The notes under the pieces: model-generated
The model's database searches: none
What the model was told of the DNA's origin: nothing
Seen by the model: the letters and a program-made list of their open reading frames with translations, nothing else
Assembly (NCBI GenBank): GCA_029983675.1
Contig: JASBYY010000003.1
Location: forward strand, 1-64,000
DNA: 64,000 bases
Direction: 5' to 3'
Origin: Bacteroidales bacterium
GTDB lineage: Bacteria > Bacteroidota > Bacteroidia > Bacteroidales > F082
Program-made: the position numbers and the translations under genes
Shown here: positions 49,608-58,743 of the stretch, one piece after another
Layout: each line of letters opens with the position of its first letter
Position numbering within the stretch: position 1 is the first letter of the stretch

Positions 49608-52462
49608 ACAAATCGACATTCATCGAGCGTGTTGCCAGCCATATCAAGGCGCATTATGATTTGAGGCACGATGAACTGACCGTTGTATTTCCCAACAAAC
49701 GTGCCGCTTTTTATCTGCGCTCAGAGTTCAAGCGCCAATGCGACAATACCATCTGGCTGCCGCAAATACTCTCCATTCAGGAAGCCGTTGAACAATGGAG
49801 CGGAATGCGCCTTGCCGATAACATCGATGTGCTTTTCGAACTGATTGACATCAATGCCCAACTGTATCCTGATACCTCATGCGACCTGTTGCTTTTTGGG
49901 AGCCAAGCCGCACAAATGGCAAGCGACTTCGATGAAATCGACCAGTATGATGCCGATGCCGCACACGTCTTTTCATACGTTGAGGCGCATAAAAAACTTG
50001 AAATCTGGAACTTGGACGAGCATCTTACCGAAAAAGAGAACCACTACCTCCAGTTTTTCGCCTCTCTAATCCGATACTACACTGTGCTAAAAGAAAGATT
50101 GGAAAGCATGGGAAAAGGCTATTACGGCATGATCACCAAGCACCTCGCCCACTTAGATGAGACCACACTCATCAGCCGCCTGAAAGGTCGGAAAATCCTG
50201 CTTGCAGGGTTTAATGCGCTGACCACCACCGAAGAAGCCATCATTGACAAATTGGTCAAAAACGGCCGGGCGACAGTTTTGTTCGATTTCGACCGCTATT
50301 ATGTTGAAGACGAACGCAACGAAGCGGGGATGTTTGCCCGTCGCTACCAAAAGAATCATCCCGACTGGCTCGAACAAGGCATACAAGACAAGCTACTCAA
50401 GGACGAAAAGCATATTCGCATCATCAACGCCAATGGCAACACGCTACAAGTCAAAGCCTTGCAAAATACTTTGGCCACAAATCCTTCCAAACAATGTGCA
50501 GTTGTCCTTGCCGATGAAAACCTGCTCATCCCTGTGCTGAACGCCATTCCCGATTCCGATCCTTATCAAAGCCTCATGGTCTCTATGGGCTATCCCTTGC
50601 AACAAGCCGCCCTTAGTCATCTTATCACGGCTTTTTTCGGGTTGCGCCGAAACAAGAAAATCATTCGGAAACGCGAAACAGGCACCCCTGTAGAAGGTTG
50701 GTACGTATGGCCCATTTACCGCATCATGGATTTGGAGATCGTCCACATCCTTTTCACGCCCTACGAACTGGCCGGCTACAACAAATGGCTGAATACGGCA
50801 CGCGACAGCGGTATTTTCCTTTTGGATGACGATGAACTTAAACGGTTGCAATCCGTTCCTGCCATTGCCGAATTTATCAGCCTGCTATTAGAAGCCTCGG
50901 ATGCCGCTCTGCCAACCGAAATGCTTGCCTTATTAAGCCGTTTGATACAGTTTATCGCACAAAAATTACAAAGCCTGCCCGACAATAACGAAATGCTTTT
51001 CCTCCTGAACCAAGTCAGTGAAACGAGGCAGATTATCAACCGTTTGACGGCCATTGCAAGCAAGCATGAAAACTTTGTTCAAGATTTGGAAAGCATCGAG
51101 GTACTATACAAATTAGTCAACCGAGGTGCCAGCATCAAGCTGAGCAACAGTACAACCGACGGATTGCAAATCATGGGCATTCTCGAAACCCGAAACCTCG
51201 ACTTCAACACCTTGCATATCTTGAGTGTCAACGAGGGGACAATCCCCACCGACAAACCGCAAAACAGCTTCATTCCAAACTATATCAAAAAGGAAAACCA
51301 TCTGCCCGGATACAAGGAAAAACAAGCCGTATTTGCCTATCATTTCTATCATTTATTGCAAAGCAGCAGCGACATCTACCTATATTACAATGCCACCGAT
51401 GCCACTTCGGGGGGGGAAGCAAGCCGTTTCATCCTGCAAATGAAACACGAACTCCTTCCTTGCAACGAGAAGATCATTCTTGAAGAATATTACTTCCCAA
51501 ACGGCAAGGGAGATGCTACCGAAACCTGTGCACTTAACGCCGAGAAAACCCCTGCCGTCATGGAAGCCCTTAAAGCCAAGATAGGGAGCGGAAAAGGACT
51601 TGCCCCAACGTCGTTATCCACTTATATCGCCTGCCCGCTAAAATTCTATCTCAAATATATTGCTGGCATCGAGGATAACAGCATGGAAGAAGATCTTCAG
51701 AGCAACGTGACGGGAACCATCGTTCACGGCACATTGGAGCGCCTGTTTCGTGACTTTCTTCCCCAAAACGGCAGGACTACCTCCATTGACAACAACTTGT
51801 TTTGCAAGGTCATCGAGCCATCATGGCCGCGCTGTTTCGATGAAGCTGTGCAACAAAAGTTGCCCGCCGGATTGCCTGACATCGGTTACAACTACCTGAA
51901 CCGTTTCATCATGGATGAAATCATCAAGGCTTTCATCGAATACGAGAAAAAGGAGACCGTCAAACCGATAGAAATACTTCAATTGGAACAGCCTTTGACC
52001 GCTGCTCTCAGTGTCAACGGCACTGTTTGCAACATCATGGGCTACGCTGACCGCATCGACCGCACACAGGGGAAAATCCGCATCATCGATTATAAGACCG
52101 GGCGTGTTTTGGACGATGATGTAAAAGTGAGGCAAACCGCTCCCGGCGGGACACCCACAGGCATCCGCGACATCCCTGAAAAGGCACTACAACTGCTACT
52201 GTACAAATTCATGTACCTGCAAATGCACCGAGACATCCCTGCCGAAGACATCGAAGCCGCCATTTTCGGATTGCGCTATAACAAGATTCTGTTTCAGCTC
52301 CATGTCGAATACGAGCCTTTAACATCGGCATTCACCTCTGCCATGGAACAATGGCTGAACGAGCTTTTTTCGGAAATGCTCGACAGCGAAAGGCCGTTTA
52401 CACAATGTGAAAACGACAAACCTTGTCGAAACTGCGATTTCAAGAAGTTATGTAAAAGATAG
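49604..52462 (+). CDS. PD-(D/E)XK nuclease family protein, AddB-like
   Basis: A 952-residue cytosolic protein. The N-terminal ~600 residues follow the inactivated helicase layout of AddB (LTVVFPNKRAAFYLRSEF early; LHILSVNEGTIPTDKPQNSF in the middle). The C-terminal nuclease has the Asp in GYADRID, IRIIDYKTGRV (DxK) and a likely [4Fe-4S] set formed by YIACPLKFY and the final CRNCDFKKLC. It likely works with an AddA-type helicase in double-strand-break repair; no addA is in the window. The start overlaps murU by four bases. It ends with TAG, and a 68-bp MITE begins nine bases later. Confidence 0.88.
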   Translation: MNKSTFIERVASHIKAHYDLRHDELTVVFPNKRAAFYLRSEFKRQCDNTIWLPQILSIQEAVEQWSGMRLADNIDVLFELIDINAQLYPDTSCDLLLFGSQAAQMASDFDEIDQYDADAAHVFSYVEAHKKLEIWNLDEHLTEKENHYLQFFASLIRYYTVLKERLESMGKGYYGMITKHLAHLDETTLISRLKGRKILLAGFNALTTTEEAIIDKLVKNGRATVLFDFDRYYVEDERNEAGMFARRYQKNHPDWLEQGIQDKLLKDEKHIRIINANGNTLQVKALQNTLATNPSKQCAVVLADENLLIPVLNAIPDSDPYQSLMVSMGYPLQQAALSHLITAFFGLRRNKKIIRKRETGTPVEGWYVWPIYRIMDLEIVHILFTPYELAGYNKWLNTARDSGIFLLDDDELKRLQSVPAIAEFISLLLEASDAALPTEMLALLSRLIQFIAQKLQSLPDNNEMLFLLNQVSETRQIINRLTAIASKHENFVQDLESIEVLYKLVNRGASIKLSNSTTDGLQIMGILETRNLDFNTLHILSVNEGTIPTDKPQNSFIPNYIKKENHLPGYKEKQAVFAYHFYHLLQSSSDIYLYYNATDATSGGEASRFILQMKHELLPCNEKIILEEYYFPNGKGDATETCALNAEKTPAVMEALKAKIGSGKGLAPTSLSTYIACPLKFYLKYIAGIEDNSMEEDLQSNVTGTIVHGTLERLFRDFLPQNGRTTSIDNNLFCKVIEPSWPRCFDEAVQQKLPAGLPDIGYNYLNRFIMDEIIKAFIEYEKKETVKPIEILQLEQPLTAALSVNGTVCNIMGYADRIDRTQGKIRIIDYKTGRVLDDDVKVRQTAPGGTPTGIRDIPEKALQLLLYKFMYLQMHRDIPAEDIEAAIFGLRYNKILFQLHVEYEPLTSAFTSAMEQWLNELFSEMLDSERPFTQCENDKPCRNCDFKKLCKR

Positions 52463-52470
52463 GCAGACAC

Positions 52471-52538
52471 AGAAACTGTTTTGAATGCTTGCAACGACAG
52501 CTACGCCCATCAACTCGAAACCGTTCAAAACAGCTTCT
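52471..52538 (-). mobile_element. 68-bp MITE-like element, copy B
   Basis: Begins AGAAACTGTTTTGAATG and ends CGTTCAAAACAGCTTCT. Its reverse complement lines up with copy A (35968-36035) along the full 68 bp with a small number of mismatches. It lies between the convergent AddB-like and DUF721 genes. Confidence 0.85.
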
Positions 52539-52571
52539 CAAAACTTGCACATCGTGTCGGATCGCCCGTCC

Positions 52572-52862
52572 TTAGGAAAAAACAATCTCTTTCAGGATGT
52601 CGCGCCCCACGCACTGATTCAGATTGCTTATTAATACGGTTTTGGAGTAGCACAACTCGTTACGCAAAGCATCGCTATCTATTCGCGCATGCAGAATGCC
52701 ATTACGAATAAATATGTCCGTGGTATGGGAAGCGATGAATTTTCCAACGACTTTTTCCCAAGACTGCACTATGCGCACCTCATATTGATAATCAGGACCT
52801 TTTGCCTGCTCATAGAACATCTTGATGAGCTCGCTTAAATGCTGCGTATTCGAATCGTTCAT
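52572..52862 (-). CDS. DUF721 (DciA-like) protein
   Basis: 96 residues. The core IVQSWEKVVGKFIASHT followed by strands IFIRNGILHARID and a helix with ALRNELCYSKTVLI is the DUF721 pattern. The family includes the KH-like domain of DciA, a loader or partner of the replicative helicase in other phyla; in Bacteroidota the function is unproven. It follows recF on the same strand, a common arrangement, with a gap of 79 bp. Confidence 0.85.
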   Translation of the reverse strand: MNDSNTQHLSELIKMFYEQAKGPDYQYEVRIVQSWEKVVGKFIASHTTDIFIRNGILHARIDSDALRNELCYSKTVLISNLNQCVGRDILKEIVFS

Positions 52863-52941
52863 AGCAAATTCTCCATTAATGGTTCTCTGAAAACGGCATT
52901 TCTATCTGACCCTATTACACACATTGCCACTACTCCTCCCA

Positions 52942-54051
52942 TTACCCGATCTCCCGAATAGTGCCGGCATTCACCTCAAACAGTTTATGTTGGATATCCG
53001 TGTCATCGAATAGCCTTTCGACACGCTGTCGTTGTGTGTCAGTGATAAAGACTTGTCCGAAATGGTCGTCTCCAACCAATCGCACCAATTGCATAACACG
53101 CTGATCGTCAAGTTTGTCAAAAATATCATCGAGCAATAAAATGGGCTTATAGCCGATTTTCCGATAATTATACTCAAACTGTGCCAGCCGTATGGCCACG
53201 ACAAACGACTTCTGCTGTCCCTGCGACCCAAAACGCTTCAGCGGAAAGCCATTCAGCCCCAGCTCAAGGTCATCCTTGTGGATGCCGACATTGGTATAAG
53301 AGGTCGCCATGTCTTGTTGCTGGTTTTCCTCTAACAGTTCACGCAACGGTTTATGGTCCAATTTGGAAAGATAGCCTATCTCGACGCGCTCGCTCCCTCC
53401 CGAAACCATTTCGTAATGATGTTGGAAAATAGGCAGAAAGTCGTCAAGAAACTGGTGTCTCTTGTCATGGATTTCCTCACCGCTCACCGCCAATTGTTCA
53501 TCCCACAAGTGCAGCAGTTCGCTGTCGAAGACGCGGTGCTCTGCAAACTGTCTGAGCTGCATGTTACGCTGCAAAAGGGCGCGGTTGTATTTCACAAGGG
53601 CATTCAGATACATCGGGTCGAACTGCGAGATAACACCATCGATAAACTTACGGCGCAACTCGCTCCCACCGTTGATGAGGTCACGGTCGTAGGGCGATAT
53701 CATCACCAAGGGAAACTTCCCGATATGTTCTGAAAGCCGGTTGTATTCTTTCTTATTGAACCGAAAAGATTTTTTGGCATCACATTTCTGAATGCAAGCC
53801 ACTTGCACATCCTCTTTGTCATCGTGGACGTAACGGCCGTGTATGCTAAAAAAATCCTGACCATGCCTGATATTCAGCTTCTCCGGCGCATTAAAAAAAC
53901 TCTTACAAAACGAAAGATAATAGATGGCATCTATGATATTGGTTTTGCCCGCCCCGTTCAAACCGACGAAGCAATTCACCTTTTCCGAAAAAACAAGCTC
54001 GGCAGATTCACAGTTCTTAAAGTTCGCAAGTTTGAGTTCATGAAGGTACAT
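52942..54051 (-). CDS. recF: RecF recombination mediator
   Basis: A 369-residue SMC-like ATPase that helps load RecA at gaps. It has the N-terminal LHELKLANFKNCESAEL, Walker A GLNGAGKTNIIDAIYYL, the ABC-type signature region in RFGSQGQQKSFVVAIRLAQ and Walker B PILLLDDIFDKLD. Everything expected is present. The gene starts a two-gene minus-strand unit with DUF721. Confidence 0.96.
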   Translation of the reverse strand: MYLHELKLANFKNCESAELVFSEKVNCFVGLNGAGKTNIIDAIYYLSFCKSFFNAPEKLNIRHGQDFFSIHGRYVHDDKEDVQVACIQKCDAKKSFRFNKKEYNRLSEHIGKFPLVMISPYDRDLINGGSELRRKFIDGVISQFDPMYLNALVKYNRALLQRNMQLRQFAEHRVFDSELLHLWDEQLAVSGEEIHDKRHQFLDDFLPIFQHHYEMVSGGSERVEIGYLSKLDHKPLRELLEENQQQDMATSYTNVGIHKDDLELGLNGFPLKRFGSQGQQKSFVVAIRLAQFEYNYRKIGYKPILLLDDIFDKLDDQRVMQLVRLVGDDHFGQVFITDTQRQRVERLFDDTDIQHKLFEVNAGTIREIG

Positions 54052-54093
54052 GTCGAATAGGATTGACCGATTTAGCAGGGCGAAACCCCAAAA

Positions 54094-55146
54094 TTAAAAG
54101 CCGTCCAAATTCAATGAAACCGTAATGTAATTGGGCGATTTGACGATATTCATCCGCGAACGCGAATAATCGATTCTGAAATTCTTGATTTTAACCCCAA
54201 AGCCACCCGAAAAACCGACCAGAGTAGGAGAGGATGCGCTGGGAACATTCATTTCGTGGCGACGGCCATAGTTATAGGCTGCCCTGAGATACAGGTTCTT
54301 TCCAATGGCCAGCTCGCCTCCAATGACAAAATGGCTGGCTAAGTTCTTCACAAAGCGTTTTGTCTTGCTATCCTGCTTGAGTTCACCCGTAAGCGGATCA
54401 TAATTTCCTTGAAGATCGAGCGGATCTTTGTGTAGTTTGTTCCAACGTTGAATATCATCATAATACATCACGATGGTCAGGGGAAGATGTTCAAGTTTTT
54501 TCGAAACGCCCAGATCCAACTGAAAAGGCAGCCATCGCGAGTCGTGATTGTCGATATTGTTGAAAAGCTGCATACCGGCGTTACGCGCTGTCAGCGAGAA
54601 AATCCATCCCGATTCATCCTTGTACATACCGGCCACATCCACGGCGACAGCTCCTGCGGCATAGCTTTCGTATTGCAAACCGGCATATTTCAAATTGGAT
54701 CCGATATTCCAACGGTCGGACAAGGCCCTGCCCCACCCAAGGGAAACGGCATAATCGGAACAAGTGAAGTCGCCGCCTTCCAAAAGACCACCCTCCGAAG
54801 AATAGGCAAACTTTCCGTAGTTGTGAAACTGCACGGTCCCGACAAAACTTCCAATCCTCTCAAAATCGCGTCCATACTGGGCTGTTCCAAAGTTAACATC
54901 GCCGAGGTTATCCACGTAGGACAACGACAAATGGTTGTGCATCTCCGGATTGATGGACGAAGGATTGAAACCTGCCGTCTGCACATCGCAATCGTAAAAT
55001 GGCAGCGGCAAACCGCCCAATGCAGCCACACGGGCAGAGTTGGTAGCGTACAGAAACCTATAGGTGCCCTTGTTTTCCTGCGCCCGAACGGATAAAACCG
55101 CCAACGAAAGCGCTATCAAAATGACAGAAGTATGCAGATGCTTCAT
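54094..55146 (-). CDS. porQ: type IX secretion system protein PorQ
   Basis: A 350-residue outer-membrane beta-barrel. The signal peptide is MKHLHTSVILIALSLAVLSV (cleavage near RAQ). The mature N-terminus contains YATNSARVAALGGLPLPFYD, and the last strand NYITVSLNLDGF is typical of PorQ/PorV-like barrels. In the T9SS PorQ binds PorZ, which holds the anionic-LPS-attachment machinery at the surface. The three sorting-domain proteins in this window (15684-17318, 56570-58587, 58744-61311) fit with a working T9SS. The start at 55146 gives a clean signal peptide; a longer frame to 55185 does not. Confidence 0.88.
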   Translation of the reverse strand: MKHLHTSVILIALSLAVLSVRAQENKGTYRFLYATNSARVAALGGLPLPFYDCDVQTAGFNPSSINPEMHNHLSLSYVDNLGDVNFGTAQYGRDFERIGSFVGTVQFHNYGKFAYSSEGGLLEGGDFTCSDYAVSLGWGRALSDRWNIGSNLKYAGLQYESYAAGAVAVDVAGMYKDESGWIFSLTARNAGMQLFNNIDNHDSRWLPFQLDLGVSKKLEHLPLTIVMYYDDIQRWNKLHKDPLDLQGNYDPLTGELKQDSKTKRFVKNLASHFVIGGELAIGKNLYLRAAYNYGRRHEMNVPSASSPTLVGFSGGFGVKIKNFRIDYSRSRMNIVKSPNYITVSLNLDGF

Positions 55147-55285
55147 TTTCGGTATATTTATATGTGGCATAACGCCGAATTTCACTTTTTATTATGGCAA
55201 CGAAAGGGATCAACTTTGCAAAACCGACCTATCTGGAAATCAAACCGGTACGACCTGCCGACTTGCCTTTGCTTGCTCTCCGCAA

Positions 55286-56251
55286 TCAGTTGTCCACCAA
55301 GCCCAATCCCGTTTTGACGAGCTTATTCTGCTCCTTAAGTCGCACCACCATTTTATCAAGCAGTCCGTTGATGAAACGACGGCTCTCGGAAGTGCTGTAG
55401 TTTTTCGACAGTTCGATATACTCATTGATGGTCACTTTTACCGGAATCTCGTGAAACTCGACAAACTCGGTTAAAGCCATAAAAATCAAAAGTTTATCCA
55501 TCAATGCAATACGGTCGTAATCCCAATTCGAAATGTTGTCGGAAACAAGATCGCGGTATTCCTCGGCATGAAGCAAAGTCTTTTCAAAAAGCTTGGCGAC
55601 AAAATCCTTGTCGTCATCGTCGTCATACTGCGATGCCTTGAACATAGGCGGAATCGGGCTGTTTTCATCAAACTTGGTCGTAAATTCGTTGATGAACTTC
55701 CACATCAGAAACAATGCCAACTGATAGTCGCTGTTAAAGAACAGATTCCCGTCGGAGAAATAATCGAACAGGTTGTCATCTTCGGGCAAATGGTTGTCGA
55801 TAATGTCGAGCAAAAACTGTTTATCCTCATCGAAACTCGATTTCGGACTATTCATATAACTCTCATATTCAGGATATTCCCTGAGAATATTATAGCATCT
55901 TCTTACAAAATCATCGCGGTCTTGCGCCCAATTGATCTTGTATTTCTCCTCCAAAAGTCCAAAGCTCTTATTGTTTTCGATGGCGTTGATTACACGGTTG
56001 TTGACAAATTTAAGGTTCGGATTCAAATCTTCCTCGGTCGGGAAATTCTTATGGCGATTTTCCTCGATGCGCTGTTCGGCAAAACGTTTCACTTCTATCA
56101 GCAGCGAAATCTGACGGATAAACAGCTCGTACAAGGCATCGACACTGGCCAGCAACTGCCGCTGCGACACTGCAATATTGTTATTCTCAGACTGCGTGTA
56201 GGCATAGATGGCCTGCAACACCTTAATCCGTAAAAATCTTCTATTTATCAT
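55286..56251 (-). CDS. nusB: transcription antitermination factor NusB (long form)
   Basis: 321 residues. The N-terminus MINRRFLRIKVLQAIYAYTQ and the C-terminal half (IALMDKLLIFMALTEFVEF; VTINEYIELSKNYSTSESRR) carry the NusB fold. A long middle insertion of about 150 residues is normal for Bacteroidota NusB. It should act with NusE on boxA RNA in rRNA operons. The start at 56251 is chosen by family and promoter; the in-frame extension to 56362 lies upstream of the -7 box. Confidence 0.93.
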   Translation of the reverse strand: MINRRFLRIKVLQAIYAYTQSENNNIAVSQRQLLASVDALYELFIRQISLLIEVKRFAEQRIEENRHKNFPTEEDLNPNLKFVNNRVINAIENNKSFGLLEEKYKINWAQDRDDFVRRCYNILREYPEYESYMNSPKSSFDEDKQFLLDIIDNHLPEDDNLFDYFSDGNLFFNSDYQLALFLMWKFINEFTTKFDENSPIPPMFKASQYDDDDDKDFVAKLFEKTLLHAEEYRDLVSDNISNWDYDRIALMDKLLIFMALTEFVEFHEIPVKVTINEYIELSKNYSTSESRRFINGLLDKMVVRLKEQNKLVKTGLGLVDN

Positions 56252-56569
56252 AAAAAACGGTGTATTGTCATGGATAAAACAGATTGCAAATGTACAATTT
56301 TTCATGACGCAAGAGCAAAACGAATCGTCCAAATTGAAAAAAATGAGGACAGAAGCTTTCAAAAACGATACTTGGAAAAGTCTTGAAGAATACGATGAAC
56401 AAACCTTTTCATTTCAAGTTGTTGAACCAATGGCTTTCAGTACTTTGGCAAAGAATAAAACGCTCATCACCCTCAATCCAAACCGTTTAAAGGGTTTCAC
56501 TCTCTTCGTGACACGCAAGAATCTATCGTCGTTTTTATATCTTTGTCGCCTTAATTTCAATTCATCATC
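56252..56569. other. divergent nusB / C10 peptidase intergenic region (318 bp)
   Basis: Holds the nusB promoter (56287-56319) and a -7 box TATCTTTG (56538-56545) for the C10 peptidase remnant. An open frame from an ATG at 56304 (MTQEQNESSKLKK...) runs through to 56573. It has no recognisable features and overlaps the peptidase start, so it is not called as a gene. Confidence 0.5.
56287..56319 (-). promoter_or_regulatory. promoter of nusB
   Basis: On the minus strand TTTG (56316-56319), 21 bases, then TACATTTG (56287-56294). It points at the start at 56251. Confidence 0.65.
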
Positions 56570-58587
56570 ATGAAAAAAGGATTACTGTATTTATTAGTGA
56601 TGGCTTAGATGCCCATGCTGTTTGCCAATCCTTTGGAAATGGAAAAAGTAAGGCTCTTGGGTGCGAAATTCGCCCATCACTCGATGCGTTTTGTGAGCAG
56701 ACAAGCCGAAGACCTGCATTTGGCCTATTCCATAGCCACTTGTGACGGTTCGCCGTGTCTGTACGTTTTCAACGTGAGCGACAAAGGGTTTGTCGTTGTA
56801 TCCGGCGAAGATTGCGTGAAACCCATCTTGGGCTATTCCACCGAAGGAACATTTGACGCTCTCAACATTGCAGATGGCCTCGGTTTCATGTTTGAGACCT
56901 ATCGCTATGAGATACGACATATAAGAGAACACAACATTGAAGCCACGGCAGATATTGTTGGTGAATGGAGCAGGCTAGCATCTGACGGCAGCATCCGATC
57001 GGCGCGACGGAGTGGGCGCACCTCCTTTGCTCGAAACGGTCTGGCACCAAAACAGCTACTGTAATAACTTGTGTCTCGAAGATCCTGCCGGTCCCAACGT
57101 TCACGTCTATTCCGGCTGTGTGGCAACTTCGATGGCTCAGGTATTGAAATTCTGGATCCACCCTGTCCACGGAATAGGCAGCCACTCCTACACGCCTAAC
57201 GATGGGAATCCGGAACAAACTGCAAACTTTGGCGAAACATTTTATAACTTCGAGCACATGCCCCGCTATCTGGATTCGACAAGCACGGACGAAGAAATCT
57301 TTTACATCGCCCAGCTGCAAAACCATTGCGGCGTGGCCGTCAACATGGGCTATGACCATAATGGGAGCGGTGCCAATTCCGAAATCGTTCCGGCCGCTTT
57401 GTCCATATTTTTCGGATTCAGCCAAGACATCAAGTTGGAGTATCAGGACGATAAAAGCAAGCAGGACTGGACACAAATGCTTAAGCAGGAACTCGACTTG
57501 GGCCGTCCGCTGATATATGGCGCCTACGACGACATGTTGGCTGGCGGACATTCCTTTGTTTGCGACGGTTACGACGGAAACGACTTTTTCCATTTCAACC
57601 GGGGCTGGGGCGGCCACGACAACGGTTTCTTTGCCATCGGTGCGCTCAACGTAGGCAATTACGCCTTTAACACGTGGTGCGAAGCGGTGTTCAACTGTTA
57701 TCCCGACGGCGACTATTTCTCACGCCCTGAAAAAATTGCAGCACTGCAAATCGCCGAAAACGAAACCCATAACGGGGCAACGCTGTCCTGGGTCAACCCC
57801 GGTACCAACCACCAAGGCAACCCGTTGACCACTATCGACAGCATCGTAATTCTCAGAAACCTACATGTTATTGCCAGACTTGCCAACACCACGCCGTCAG
57901 AAGCTGTACAATTTACCGGCCCCGCCTTTTTGTCGGAAGGCAACTACAAATATGCGGTGTATGTTGTAAACAGTTCCGGAAACAGCATCCCCGTCCATCA
58001 ATCGATATTAGTCGGCTCGAAATGCGGGCTTTTCGTCGAAATGCACGATTCCGGCGAAAAGGGATGGTACGGCGGGAGCATTTCCATTATGAAAGACGGA
58101 GACCGCATCAGAACCGTCACCTTAAGAAAAAGGCGCCCACGACACCATCATGTTTCCCATGCTGAAAGGCAACCTCGATTTCTTCTGGAACAAAGGATGG
58201 GGCAACGGCAGCTCCGACAATGAGATTTCATTCACCTTATACAATTCAAGCCACGAAGTGATTTTCAGCTCACCCGCCTCACTAACGGCAGGACACCTTT
58301 TCTCGTATTCCCTTGATTGCTTGGACGCTGTTCATGAGCATGACCAATCCAACGAGAGCGACTTCGTGCAGGTGTTTCCAAATCCGGCCAACCGTTCACT
58401 CACCATTCAGGCTGAAGCCATGCAGCATGTGCGTATATACGACATCACAGGTACAATGGTGTATCAAGCGACCGTCAAATCGGGAGAGGAAAAAATCGAC
58501 ATCTCGGCTTTTGAGACCGGACTTTACTTGGTTCAGGTAGAGACCGCAATGGGTGTTGCCACCCGTCGAGTTACGGTCATCCGCTGA
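56570..58587 (+). pseudogene. decayed C10 cysteine peptidase with T9SS sorting domain
   Basis: A streptopain/interpain-type gene with three breaks. The signal peptide is cut by TAG at 56606-56608 (MKKGLLYLLVMA-stop-MPMLFAN). A shift near 57030-57040 separates the propeptide (56609-57064) from the peptidase (57012-58223). A second shift near 58125-58130, at an A-run, separates that from the tail (58150-58587), which holds the T9SS domain (VQVFPNPANRSLTI). The catalytic Cys region (YSGCVATSMAQVLKFW) and His region (AGGHSFVCDGYDG) are still intact, so decay is recent. It is a paralog of the intact gene at 58744-61311. Confidence 0.8.
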
Positions 58588-58622
58588 CCCTTCGAAATCG
58601 ATTCAAGATCTTTGCAAATAAT

Positions 58623-58649
58623 AAGGATGGCAAACAAACAGCCATCCTT
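58623..58649 (+). terminator. intrinsic terminator after the decayed C10 gene
   Basis: AAGGATGGC with GCCATCCTT (nine base pairs) around a nine-base loop, followed by a T-run. Confidence 0.85.
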
Positions 58650-58743
58650 TTTTCCATAAAATCGGTTATTTTCAACCTGATTTTTAAAGAATAATACTAC
58701 ATTTGCAGGCTAATTTTTAAAGTGAAAACTAAACACATCGAAA

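Noticed and set aside
56304..56573. A 90-codon + strand frame starting MTQEQNESSKLKK between nusB and the C10 remnant.
   Set aside because: No domain or signal features, it overlaps the peptidase start, and it contains the nusB -33 element; probably chance.
24084..56608. Two accessory genes are interrupted by in-frame TAG (24084-24086 and 56606-56608), which could suggest amber recoding.
   Set aside because: mutL (ending at 42280) and the AddB-like gene (ending at 52462) use TAG as a natural stop, and other lesions (frameshifts) occur in the same kinds of genes, so plain decay is simpler.
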